A DNA stretch of 13,454 nucleotides from assembly GCF_025362455.1 (NCBI RefSeq), contig NZ_JANYGJ010000264.1, positions 1-13,454 on the forward strand, in the 5' to 3' direction. The position numbers and the translations under genes are program-made. Shown one piece after another: positions 5,948 to 12,957 of this stretch. The notes under the pieces were generated by a model. The model saw only the letters and a program-made list of their open reading frames with translations. It was not told where the DNA came from and made no database searches. Numbering within the stretch: position 1 is the first letter of the stretch; the number at the start of each line of letters is the position of its first letter. The DNA is from Deinococcus sp. (GTDB lineage Bacteria; Deinococcota; Deinococci; Deinococcales; Deinococcaceae).

Positions 5948-6853
5948 TTGAAGACCTACGTGTCCACCACCCAGCGCCCCGATACCGAAACCGTGGTGGC
6001 GGTGGGCTCCTTCGACGGCGTGCATCTGGGCCACCAGGCGCTGCTGGGCCGCCTCAAGGAGCGGGCGCGGCATTACCGGGTGCCGTGCCTGGTCTACACC
6101 TTCGATCCGCCGACGCGGGTGCTGACCCAGGGCGTGGAATTTCTCTCTACCCTGCCGGAAAAACTGGAGTTGCTGGAGCGCTACGGTATCGACGAGGTGA
6201 TCGCCGTGCCGTTCACCGCCGAGTTCGCGGCGCGGCCCAAGTCGGCATTTCTGGGCGACCTGAGCAGCCTGCGGCCCCGCGCCCTGGTGGTCGGTGAGGA
6301 CTTCTACTTTGGCCGGGGCCGCGAGGGTAACCTGCACGACCTGAAAACCGTGACCCGCGACGTCATCGCCCTGCCGATGCACAGCCTGGGCGGCCAGGAC
6401 ATCAAGAGTACCCGCATCCGCGAACTGCTGAAACTCGGCGACGTGGAGGGCGCCGGGCGCTTTCTGGGCCGCCATTACAGCGCTCAGGGCGTGGTCGTGG
6501 CCGGTGACCGGCTGGGCCGGACCATCGGCTACCCGACGGCCAATTTGCAGGTGCCGGAAGGCAAGGCGCTGCCCAGGGGCGTCTTCGCCGTGCGCGTGCA
6601 GGTCGAGTCGGGCGGCGTCACCGAGGACCACATCGGCATGGCCAACATCGGCACGAGGCCCACCGTCAGCGGCCTGACCCTCCGGTTCGAGGTCAATCTG
6701 CTGGATTTTTCCGGCGACCTGTACGGCAAGGAACTGGGCGTCAAGTTCTTCAAGCTGCTCCGGGCCGAGCAGAAATTCGGCGGCCTGGAGGAGTTGAAAG
6801 CCCAACTGGCACGCGACCAGGCCAGTGCGCGAGCGGTGATGGAGGGGGTGTAG
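5948..6853 (+). CDS. ribF: Bifunctional riboflavin kinase/FAD synthetase
   Basis: The 301-residue enzyme makes FMN from riboflavin and then FAD. The N-terminal FAD synthetase (FMN adenylyltransferase) domain has VGSFDGVHLGHQALL (19-33, with the HxGH-type nucleotidyl-transfer motif) and KSTRIREL (153-160). The C-terminal flavokinase domain carries GDRLGRTIGYPTANL (186-200, with the PTAN motif), NIGTRPTV (233-240) and FEVNLLDFSGDLYG (247-260). Length is normal. The start is a TTG at 5948: no ATG or GTG lies suitably upstream in frame, MKTYVS fits the usual N-terminus, and GAAGG (5936-5940) gives a Shine-Dalgarno site overlapping the Nudix stop. It is the second gene of the operon. Confidence 0.95.
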   Translation: MKTYVSTTQRPDTETVVAVGSFDGVHLGHQALLGRLKERARHYRVPCLVYTFDPPTRVLTQGVEFLSTLPEKLELLERYGIDEVIAVPFTAEFAARPKSAFLGDLSSLRPRALVVGEDFYFGRGREGNLHDLKTVTRDVIALPMHSLGGQDIKSTRIRELLKLGDVEGAGRFLGRHYSAQGVVVAGDRLGRTIGYPTANLQVPEGKALPRGVFAVRVQVESGGVTEDHIGMANIGTRPTVSGLTLRFEVNLLDFSGDLYGKELGVKFFKLLRAEQKFGGLEELKAQLARDQASARAVMEGV

Positions 6854-6857
6854 AACA

Positions 6858-6888
6858 GCCGGGGCCAGCGCTTCCGCCCGGCCCCGGC
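6858..6888. terminator. Shared ribF/hpf terminator hairpin
   Basis: GCCGGGGCC (6858-6866) pairs perfectly with GGCCCCGGC (6880-6888) over a 13-nt loop, between two convergent genes. It could act for both strands. There is no T tract. Confidence 0.6.
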
Positions 6889-6903
6889 CCACGCTTCCTG
6901 TCC

Positions 6904-7452
6904 TCAGCTCGGTTCGATCAGGCCGTAATGTCCATCCTTGCGGCGGTAGACCACGCCGCAGGAACTGGTGGTCATGTTCAGGAACACGTAGAAGTCGTGT
7001 CCGAGGGCTTCCATCTGGGTCACGGCGTCCTCGGCGGACATCGGGCGCAGGTCGAAGCGCTTCTGGCGCACGATTTCGGGGCTGAATTCGCTCACGTCGT
7101 CGCCGCTGTCGGCGGGCGTCGGCGCGGCGTCGATGGGCGCCTCGCTGCGGTGGCGCATGATGCGGGTCTTGAATTTGCGGAGCTGGCGCTCCAGCACGTC
7201 ACCGGCCTTGTCGATGGCGGCGTACATGTCGGCGTGGTGTTCCTCGGCCCGGATGATCCCGTTGGGCACGTTGAGCTGGACCTCGACGCGGTTTCTTCGA
7301 CCGGCGTCCCGCACATCGCGCACGGTCAGGGTCACGCGGGCGTCGGTGATCTGACCGTTGAAGCGGTCCAAGCGGGTCAGCTTACTCTCTACATACTCGC
7401 GCAGGGCCTCGGTCACATCGACGTTGCGTCCACTCAGCTTGTAGATATTCAC
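6904..7452 (-). CDS. hpf: Ribosome hibernation-promoting factor, long form
   Basis: The 182-residue protein has an N-terminal S30AE/YfiA domain (about 1-105, VNIYKLSGRNVDVTEALREYV onward) that sits in the decoding channel of the small subunit. A Pro/Asp/Ser-rich linker (about 110-130) leads to the C-terminal dimerisation domain (about 130-182, RQKRFDLRPMSAEDAV to KDGHYGLIEP) that pairs two 70S ribosomes into 100S. This makes it the long HPF found outside enterobacteria. The frame is open 21 codons upstream to an ATG, but a GTG at 7452 preceded by GGAGGA at a good distance and starting the conserved domain is the better start. A sigma-70-type promoter is visible further upstream. Expression is usually raised in stationary phase or stress. 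Confidence 0.95.
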   Translation of the reverse strand: MNIYKLSGRNVDVTEALREYVESKLTRLDRFNGQITDARVTLTVRDVRDAGRRNRVEVQLNVPNGIIRAEEHHADMYAAIDKAGDVLERQLRKFKTRIMRHRSEAPIDAAPTPADSGDDVSEFSPEIVRQKRFDLRPMSAEDAVTQMEALGHDFYVFLNMTTSSCGVVYRRKDGHYGLIEPS

Positions 7453-7513
7453 AGAACTTCCTCCGTGCCGACAGAAGGGACTTTGGATGGCAGTGGCCCT
7501 CTTCGGTGCGCTC

Positions 7514-7543
7514 ATGATAGGCCGCTCGTCAGCCAGGCGTCAG
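7514..7543 (-). promoter_or_regulatory. Sigma-70-type promoter of hpf
   Basis: On the minus strand CTGACG (7543-7538) and TATCAT (7519-7514) are separated by 18 bp. The leader to the GTG start is about 55 nt and carries a GGAGGA ribosome binding site. Confidence 0.55.
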
Positions 7544-7592
7544 GTAAAAAATCCACCACGCCCTCACCCGGAAAGGGGCATACTGGAGAGCG

Positions 7593-8177
7593 GTGAGCCC
7601 GAAGATGAACGAGGGTCAACAGGCGGGTCGGCCAGATTTGACTGGTCATGTCATGGCCGTGTGCCGGGACGGCGGGCACCGCTTCAGCAAGCTGGCGCAG
7701 CCGGGCATTCGTCTGATCGCGGGCCTGGGCGTGGAGGGCGACGCCCACAGCGGCGTGAAGGTCCAGCACCGCTCGCGGGTCGCCGCCGATCCGGAGCAGC
7801 CCAACTTGCGCCAGGTCCATCTGATGCACGCCGAACTGTTCAGTGAGCTGGCCGCACGGGGCTTCGAGATTGAGGCCGGGCAACTGGGCGAGAACATCAC
7901 CACGCGGGGACTTGATTTGCTGGAGCTGCCGGTGGGTACGCGGCTACAGATCGGCTCCGCCGTGATCGAGCTGACCGGGCTGCGCAATCCGTGTGCCCAG
8001 ATCGAGAATGTCAGACCGGGATTGCTGAGCGCCGTGCTCGATCAAGATGATACCGGGCGGCTGGTTCGCAAAGCCGGTGTCATGGGCGTGGTGCTGGCGA
8101 GCGGTGACGTGAAACCGGGCGACGCGATTGGAGTGGTGCTGCCGCCTGAGCCGTGGGCGAGGCTGGAGCGGGTGTGA
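7593..8177 (+). CDS. MOSC domain-containing protein
   Basis: The 194-residue single-domain MOSC protein has the core GLGVEGDAHSG (44-54), QVHLMHAELF (74-83), GQLGENITTRGLDLLELPVGT (96-116) and GLRNPCAQIE (129-138). C134 is the conserved cysteine held to carry sulfur for molybdenum-cofactor-related chemistry. Stand-alone members resemble YiiM; the acceptor is unknown. The start is a GTG at 7593, with TACTGG (imperfect -10) 6 nt upstream; an ATG at 7605 is an alternative. It is divergent from hpf. The last 49 codons, from Ser146, are the source of or related to two further copies at 9196-9345 and 10142-10249. Codons 149-169 of this copy, not the downstream copy, show the unusual DQDD sequence where the second copy has GHDD. 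Confidence 0.9.
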   Translation: MSPKMNEGQQAGRPDLTGHVMAVCRDGGHRFSKLAQPGIRLIAGLGVEGDAHSGVKVQHRSRVAADPEQPNLRQVHLMHAELFSELAARGFEIEAGQLGENITTRGLDLLELPVGTRLQIGSAVIELTGLRNPCAQIENVRPGLLSAVLDQDDTGRLVRKAGVMGVVLASGDVKPGDAIGVVLPPEPWARLERV

Positions 8178-8211
8178 AGAGCGGACGACAGCTCAAGCCA
8201 GATATTACCCC

Positions 8212-8240
8212 TTGACATAATTATAGCAAAAGGAAATAAT
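8212..8240 (+). promoter_or_regulatory. Near-consensus sigma-70 promoter of higBA
   Basis: A perfect TTGACA (8212-8217) is followed after exactly 17 bp by AATAAT (8235-8240), in an AT-rich patch of about 30 bp unlike the surrounding DNA. AATAAT ends 6 nt before the higB ATG, so the transcript should start at or beside the start codon. Confidence 0.8.
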
Positions 8241-8246
8241 CAGTGT

Positions 8247-8534
8247 ATGGGTATGAACGCGCTCACCCTGGCAGCGCTGGTCGCGTTTTGGACACAGTAC
8301 CCAGACGCCGAAACGCCGCTCAGGGCCTGGTACAAACAGGTTCGCGCCCGTGAGTACGGCTCTTTTGCTGAAGTCAAGGCAGATTTTGCCAGTGCTGACT
8401 GGGTGGAGGGTTTCATCGTCTTCGACATCGGCGGCAATAAATACCGCTTGATCGTCGAGCCGAATTTTGACGGCCAGCGCTTTTACGTTGAAGCCGTTCT
8501 GACACATAAGCAGTACGACGCCTGGAGGCCGTAG
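8247..8534 (+). CDS. higB: HigB-family toxin (RelE-like mRNA interferase)
   Basis: The 95-residue protein matches the HigB toxin family along its length: TPLRAWYKQVRAREYGSFAEV (23-43), then GFIVFDIGGNKYRLIVEPNF (55-74), and VEAVLTHKQYDAW (81-93). The GGNKYRLI strand and the TH-x-xYD end are the most diagnostic parts. Members cleave mRNA, usually on the ribosome, when not bound by the antitoxin. The toxin comes first, as is normal for higBA. The ATG at 8247 is favoured as the leaderless start given the -10 box 6 nt away; an in-frame ATG at 8253 is possible. There is no Shine-Dalgarno sequence, in contrast with the antitoxin. It lies directly behind the MOSC gene on the same strand, and its AT-rich promoter suggests acquisition by transfer. 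Confidence 0.88.
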   Translation: MGMNALTLAALVAFWTQYPDAETPLRAWYKQVRAREYGSFAEVKADFASADWVEGFIVFDIGGNKYRLIVEPNFDGQRFYVEAVLTHKQYDAWRP

Positions 8535-8535
8535 T

Positions 8536-8952
8536 ATGACCAACTTTTCAGATGTTGCGGCAGCGACCCAGCACCTCCAAGCCCTGGCCCCCGAAGCCTT
8601 CATGCTGATTGACAGTGCAGCAGATCTGGACCGGTCTACTGCGTTTCTACGGGCACTAGACCGGGAGAAGGGCGAGACGCCCGGCCACCCCTTAGCTCCG
8701 CTGGCCGACGCCCTGATGTACCGCATCCTGGCGTATGAGGCCCAGCACTCCCCCATTCCTGATGCGGACGGGCCGATGATGCTGGCGTTTTATCTGGATC
8801 AGCGGCAGCTCACGCAGCAGCAAGTGGCCGACGCCACCGGGATTCAGCAGGCTACTATCAGCCAGTTGCTCAGGCGCAAGCGGAACTTCACAGCGGCTCA
8901 TGCGCGGGCGTTGGCGGCGTTTTTCGGGGTGAATGTGGGGATGTTTCTTTAG
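8536..8952 (+). CDS. higA: HigA-type antitoxin with C-terminal XRE helix-turn-helix
   Basis: The 138-residue protein has an acidic, helical N-terminal region (1 to about 85). The helix-turn-helix at 92-138 (LTQQQVADATGIQQATISQLL, continued by RRKRNFTAAHARALAAFFGV) is of the Cro/CI-XRE type. The antitoxin should bind HigB and repress the shared promoter. The order is typical of the longer HigA group, in which the DNA-binding domain is C-terminal. Only one base separates the higB stop from this ATG, and GGAGG (8523-8527) inside the end of higB gives a good ribosome binding site, so translation initiates independently. No terminator with a T tract is clear; an 11-bp stem at 9040-9064 may serve. 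Confidence 0.87.
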   Translation: MTNFSDVAAATQHLQALAPEAFMLIDSAADLDRSTAFLRALDREKGETPGHPLAPLADALMYRILAYEAQHSPIPDADGPMMLAFYLDQRQLTQQQVADATGIQQATISQLLRRKRNFTAAHARALAAFFGVNVGMFL

Positions 8953-9024
8953 CAGTACTCCGAATTACGCCACGGGAAAAACAGCCTCCCCGCGCCTCCA
9001 TTCTGCGTCCTGCTCAGTCAACAC

Positions 9025-9041
9025 CACTCGCTCCGCTCGGT
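9025..9041 (+). repeat. 17-bp dispersed motif, copy 1
   Basis: CACTCGCTCCGCTCGGT is identical to 12899-12915. Here it runs straight into the hairpin at 9040-9064. Confidence 0.75.
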
Positions 9042-9064
9042 CATAAAAAGGGTCTTTTTATGAC
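9040..9064. terminator. Perfect 11-bp inverted repeat with 3-nt loop after higBA
   Basis: GTCATAAAAAG (9040-9050) pairs with CTTTTTATGAC (9054-9064) over GGT. The A tract on one side and the T tract on the other could let it terminate in both directions, for higA and for the opposite strand. It could equally be a remnant of a mobile-element end. Confidence 0.45.
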
Positions 9065-9071
9065 ATCTGCT

Positions 9072-9205
9072 CTAAGGCACTGGCGCGGCGCTGGGCGTGC
9101 AAACCACGCTTAAAACCAGCGTGCTGTCGGCCTCCAATGTACAGTCCAGTGCTGAACCCGTTTCAAGACACAATTGCTCACGGATAGACATGGGAAGCGC
9201 CGTGC
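9072..9205 (-). pseudogene. Truncated AbrB/SpoVT-type antitoxin remnant
   Basis: On the minus strand the frame from 9205 to the TAG at 9074-9072 reads LPMSIREQLCLETGSALD, then CTLEADSTLVLSVV. It aligns to residues 14-45 of the intact antitoxin at 9774-10079 with about 17 of 32 identical residues. The N-terminal swapped-hairpin strand, the start codon and the promoter are missing: the homology stops where MOSC tail copy 2 begins, with a shared stretch at 9196-9205. The part after the domain is short (CTPSAAPVP). No toxin gene belongs to it; the space beyond holds only the hairpin and the end of higA. It is probably a fossil of an older vapBC-like cassette. Confidence 0.75.
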
Positions 9206-9345
9206 TGGGCCACGACGATACAGGGCGGCTGGTTCGCAAAGCGGGCGTGATGGGCGTGGTGCTGGCGAGCGGCGACGTGAAACCGGGCGACGCGATTGGA
9301 GTGGTGCTGCCGCCTGAGCCGTGGGCGAGGCTGGAGCGGGCGTGA
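9196..9345 (+). pseudogene. MOSC gene 3'-end duplicate (copy 2)
   Basis: These 150 bp match 8028-8177, the last 49 codons and stop of the MOSC gene, without any indel and with 11 mismatches (about 93% identity). Ten codons differ: seven are synonymous and three change the residue (Asp-Gln to Gly-His, final Val to Ala). The reading frame and stop codon are intact, but the N-terminal 145 codons are absent. An ATG at 9190 could start a 51-residue product, with no ribosome binding site. Synonymous bias means this tail diverged while still part of a working gene. It lies between the AbrB remnant and vapC, whose stop is 12 nt away. Confidence 0.9.
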
Positions 9346-9357
9346 AGCGCCAAGACC

Positions 9358-9774
9358 TCAGGCGGGAAGCACCGTCAATGCCGGGAAATCGCCAAAGTCA
9401 GCAACATTCAGTGTGAGGAGGGCGTCGGCACGATGCTGGGCGTGTGCGCCGATCAGGTGATCCGGCAAGGGCCTGCGGGGCAGCGGGTTGCCGGAGGCGC
9501 GTCGGCGCTGGCTGGCGTCCTGGTGTGCCCTGGCGGCCTCGTCCCAGATGGGCGCAGTAGTCACGGCGTCGATTCGGATGTCCAGCCGTCCCAGCTCAGC
9601 CTGAAGAAGTGCTCTGGTCATACCTGGATGGGCGTGCAGCTCCACGTACACCACGCCGCAGACGATCAGTTGCACGCTGCTCAGCCTCAAGCGGTTCAAC
9701 GTGGCGGCATTGTTGCGGCCCTGCACGGTGCTGTTCCAGAGGTCGATCAGGATATTGGTGTCCAGCGCGACCAT
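9358..9774 (-). CDS. vapC: PIN-domain toxin, VapC family
   Basis: The 138-residue PIN nuclease has the usual acidic residues: Asp5 in ALDTNILIDLW, Glu45 in VYVELHAHP, Asp105 in RPLPDHLIGAHAQ and Asp126 in LLTLNVADFG. VapC toxins cut tRNA or rRNA when the antitoxin is lost. All four positions are kept, so it is probably active. The ATG at 9774 overlaps the antitoxin stop as TGATG, indicating translational coupling; a GTG at 9777 in frame is an alternative. The antitoxin is upstream on the same strand. The Arg/Pro-rich QRRRASGNPLPRRPLP segment (90-104) before the third acidic residue is notable. It converges on MOSC tail copy 2. Confidence 0.88.
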   Translation of the reverse strand: MVALDTNILIDLWNSTVQGRNNAATLNRLRLSSVQLIVCGVVYVELHAHPGMTRALLQAELGRLDIRIDAVTTAPIWDEAARAHQDASQRRRASGNPLPRRPLPDHLIGAHAQHRADALLTLNVADFGDFPALTVLPA

Positions 9775-10079
9775 CACGGAGGAGCAGGCTTCAGAAACTC
9801 ATCCAGGCTGACGATCTGTGCGCCGGGGCCGCCCCGGTCTCCCGGTTCCCGTGGGCCGCGCAGATCCTCCATGAACGCTTCAGTGCTCAGCCCGGCGGGT
9901 AGCGGAAAAGCGCCCAGCGACGCCAGGAAAGGATTCTCCGGGCCGGTCACCGGACGCAGGATCACGGTTCCGTCTGCCTGCAACGTCCAGTCAACCTCGG
10001 CGCCGACCTCAAGGTGCAATTGTTCGCGAATGCGCTTGGGAACCGTCGTCTGGCCTTTGCTGGTGAGTGAGCTTCGCAT
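9774..10079 (-). CDS. vapB: AbrB/SpoVT-type antitoxin (VapB)
   Basis: The 101-residue protein has an N-terminal AbrB/SpoVT swapped-hairpin DNA-binding domain (about 1-45: SLTSKGQTTVPKRIREQLHL, then GAEVDWTLQADGTVILRPV). The C-terminal tail of about 55 residues is rich in Pro and Gly and ends in GAQIVSLDEFLKPAPP, expected to wrap around the PIN toxin. It should neutralise VapC and autoregulate the pair. AAGGAG lies 8 nt before the ATG, so translation is Shine-Dalgarno-driven, and a promoter is visible behind it. The tail is longer than in many AbrB-type antitoxins. It is a relative, not a near copy, of the remnant at 9072-9205. Confidence 0.87.
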   Translation of the reverse strand: MRSSLTSKGQTTVPKRIREQLHLEVGAEVDWTLQADGTVILRPVTGPENPFLASLGAFPLPAGLSTEAFMEDLRGPREPGDRGGPGAQIVSLDEFLKPAPP

Positions 10080-10099
10080 GAAGTTTCTCCTTACAGCTC

Positions 10100-10130
10100 A
10101 ATGTAGCATGGTAAGGATGTGTTCTGTGAA
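10100..10130 (-). promoter_or_regulatory. Promoter of vapBC
   Basis: On the minus strand TTCACA (10130-10125) is followed after 19 bp by TACATT (10105-10100). A TGC precedes the hexamer, giving an extended -10. The leader carries the AAGGAG site before the ATG at 10079. Confidence 0.55.
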
Positions 10131-10141
10131 TCTCCAATCGA

Positions 10142-10249
10142 GGGCCGAGACGATGCCGGTTAGCTGATTCGCGCACCGGGCGTGGTGCTGGGGACATTGA
10201 GGTCAAGCCGGGCGACGAGAGAAAGGTGGAGCTGCCGCCTGAGACGTGC
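10142..10249 (+). pseudogene. Decayed MOSC gene 3'-end copy (copy 3)
   Basis: The segment aligns to 9208-9327 with gaps. GGGCC and GACGAT at 10142-10154 match copy 2, then GCTG-TTCGC, then GGGCGTGGTGCTGG at 10179-10192, CCGGGCGACG at 10208-10217 and GCTGCCGCCTGAG at 10231-10243. An in-frame TAG, a short deletion and a frameshift have destroyed it. In the second frame it still reads IEVKPGDE and VELPPE, resembling MOSC C-termini. The start matches the GHDD version of copy 2 better than copy 1. It ends about 30 bp from the guaA stop codon, so it is the outermost and oldest-looking tail. Confidence 0.78.
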
Positions 10250-10277
10250 ATTAGCAACTTGAATTTGTCAATATCTC

Positions 10278-11810
<1,533 letters not shown>

Positions 11811-11817
11811 TGCCTTC

Positions 11818-11823
11818 ATTGTA
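11818..11823 (-). promoter_or_regulatory. Leaderless-type -10 box of guaA
   Basis: On the minus strand TACAAT, one base from consensus, ends 7 nt before the ATG at 11810. No proper Shine-Dalgarno site lies between. The -35 is not clear. Confidence 0.55.
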
Positions 11824-12026
11824 GAGGGGCGGCTGGGGCAACTGGGGCGGTGGGGGCTGGATGTATCGCTTGGGTGGCGCCTCTGAGCTTCAGCACTCTG
11901 CCCATGTGTCAGCTCTGCCCCTGTGTCAGCTCCCCCACCCCTGCCTTTCCCCACAAGCCACGCGTCACAAGCCGGGCGCCAGCCCTCAACCGTAACCCAC
12001 ACGCCCCCTCAACCCTCTCCAGGCGC

Positions 12027-12032
12027 TAGAAT
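12027..12032 (+). promoter_or_regulatory. Leaderless-type -10 box of recO
   Basis: TAGAAT ends 6 nt before the GTG at 12039, with no Shine-Dalgarno sequence in between and no visible -35. Confidence 0.55.
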
Positions 12033-12038
12033 CTCTAA

Positions 12039-12779
12039 GTGAAATCACGTAGCGCCAACCGGTCAGGCATCGTCATGCGGCGCAGGGTCACGCCTGCGGG
12101 CGACATCATCGTGACGTTGCTGACGCCGCAGGGCAAGATCAAGGCGATCGCTCGCGGCGGCGTGCGCGGGCCACAGGCGAGCCGACTGAACCTGTTTCAC
12201 CACGTCGGCGTGCAGCTCTACCAGACGCCGCAGAGCGACCTGGCGACGGTCCAGCAGAGCATTCTGGAAGGCGCGCTGCCCAAACTCTCCGAGCCGGAGC
12301 GCCACCCTTACGCGCATCTGCTGTCTGAGCTGGCCGACACGCTGTTTCAGGAAGGTGAATTCTCGGCTCAGGCCTTTGAGCTGTACGCGGGCGCCCTGCG
12401 CGGCGTGTCGCACCACCATGACCCCGAATGGGTGACGCTGGTGATGAGCTACAAGCTGCTGGCGCTGGCCGGGTTCGTGCCGCGCACCCGCCACTGCTCG
12501 CGCTGCGGCGCAGACGATCCTAATTCGCCCGATCCGCTGGGCGGGCAATTGCTGTGCCGGATGTGTTCGACCCAGCCGCCGCACCCGCCGGAACGGCTGG
12601 AATTTCTGCGCGAGGTGCCCCGCCGCAGCGTCCGGGCGTTGATGGACGCGCCGCTGCCGCGAGATCAGCGCCCCGGCGTCTGGCGAGCGCTGGAGCGCTT
12701 CGTCACCGTGCAGATCGGCGCCGTGCAGAGCTGGCGCTCGCTGGTCGGGGCCGTGACGGGCGAGGCGGTAGGGGCGTAG
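12039..12779 (+). CDS. recO: DNA repair protein RecO
   Basis: The 246-residue protein acts with RecR (and RecF) to load RecA on SSB-coated single-stranded DNA, the main presynaptic route in Deinococcus, which lacks RecBC. It has an N-terminal OB fold (about 1-85: SGIVMRRRVTPAGDIIVTLL, GKIKAIARGGVRG). A helical domain with a four-cysteine zinc site follows: Cys153, Cys156, Cys173 and Cys176 in CSRC and CRMC. RecO from Deinococcus is known to carry such a site. The start is a GTG at 12039 that fits the OB-fold N-terminus and lies 6 nt after a TAGAAT box, so it is probably translated from a leaderless mRNA. It is divergent from guaA. Confidence 0.94.
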   Translation: MKSRSANRSGIVMRRRVTPAGDIIVTLLTPQGKIKAIARGGVRGPQASRLNLFHHVGVQLYQTPQSDLATVQQSILEGALPKLSEPERHPYAHLLSELADTLFQEGEFSAQAFELYAGALRGVSHHHDPEWVTLVMSYKLLALAGFVPRTRHCSRCGADDPNSPDPLGGQLLCRMCSTQPPHPPERLEFLREVPRRSVRALMDAPLPRDQRPGVWRALERFVTVQIGAVQSWRSLVGAVTGEAVGA

Positions 12780-12816
12780 ACCGGCTGGAGGTTCGCCCTT
12801 CCCCGGCTGGCATGCG

Positions 12817-12945
12817 CTAAGTATGTCCTTGCTAACATTTCGGGCTTCCGCAAACAGCGCTCCATCCCTCCACTCCCGCCAGGACATACTTTCTTCCTCA
12901 CTCGCTCCGCTCGGTAAAGCTAAAGCTTTACAAGGAGATACTTAG
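12817..12945. mobile_element. MITE-like 129-bp element with 15-bp terminal inverted repeats
   Basis: The left end CTAAGTATGTCCTTG (12817-12831) and right end CAAGGAGATACTTAG (12931-12945) are inverted repeats with 14 of 15 pairs. A third, internal copy AGGACATACTT (12881-12891) is a perfect inverted match to the left end. There is no coding capacity. The right part contains the 17-bp motif at 12899-12915 and an 18-bp palindrome GTAAAGCT-AA-AGCTTTAC (12914-12931). No target-site duplication is visible, so it could also be a folded regulatory leader of the following gene. Confidence 0.45.
12899..12915 (+). repeat. 17-bp dispersed motif, copy 2
   Basis: CACTCGCTCCGCTCGGT is identical to 9025-9041. 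As there, it runs directly into an inverted repeat (12914-12931), although the two inverted repeats differ in sequence. Confidence 0.75.
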
Positions 12946-12957
12946 AACAGCACTCAG

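Noticed and set aside
9040..9064. Possible radiation/desiccation response motif (DdrO operator)
   Set aside because: The GTCATAA and TTATGAC halves are in the reverse order compared with the TTATG...CATAA palindrome I recall for that operator, and no damage-response gene follows.
9190..9345. 51-codon frame that could make the MOSC tail copy 2 a small protein
   Set aside because: There is no ribosome binding site or -10 box, and it begins inside a fragment of a domain that cannot fold alone. I keep it as a partial gene copy.
9072..9353. 93-codon minus-strand frame spanning the MOSC tail and the AbrB remnant as a possible fusion gene
   Set aside because: Its first 50 codons are antisense to the MOSC tail and have no homology; only the antitoxin-like part is meaningful.
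11811..12002. N-terminal extension of guaA by 64 codons
   Set aside because: The extension is low-complexity, has no homology, and would place the conserved start and the TACAAT box inside the gene.
12781..12810. Terminator after recO built on two CCGGCTGG blocks
   Set aside because: The two blocks are direct, not inverted, repeats and cannot form a hairpin with each other.
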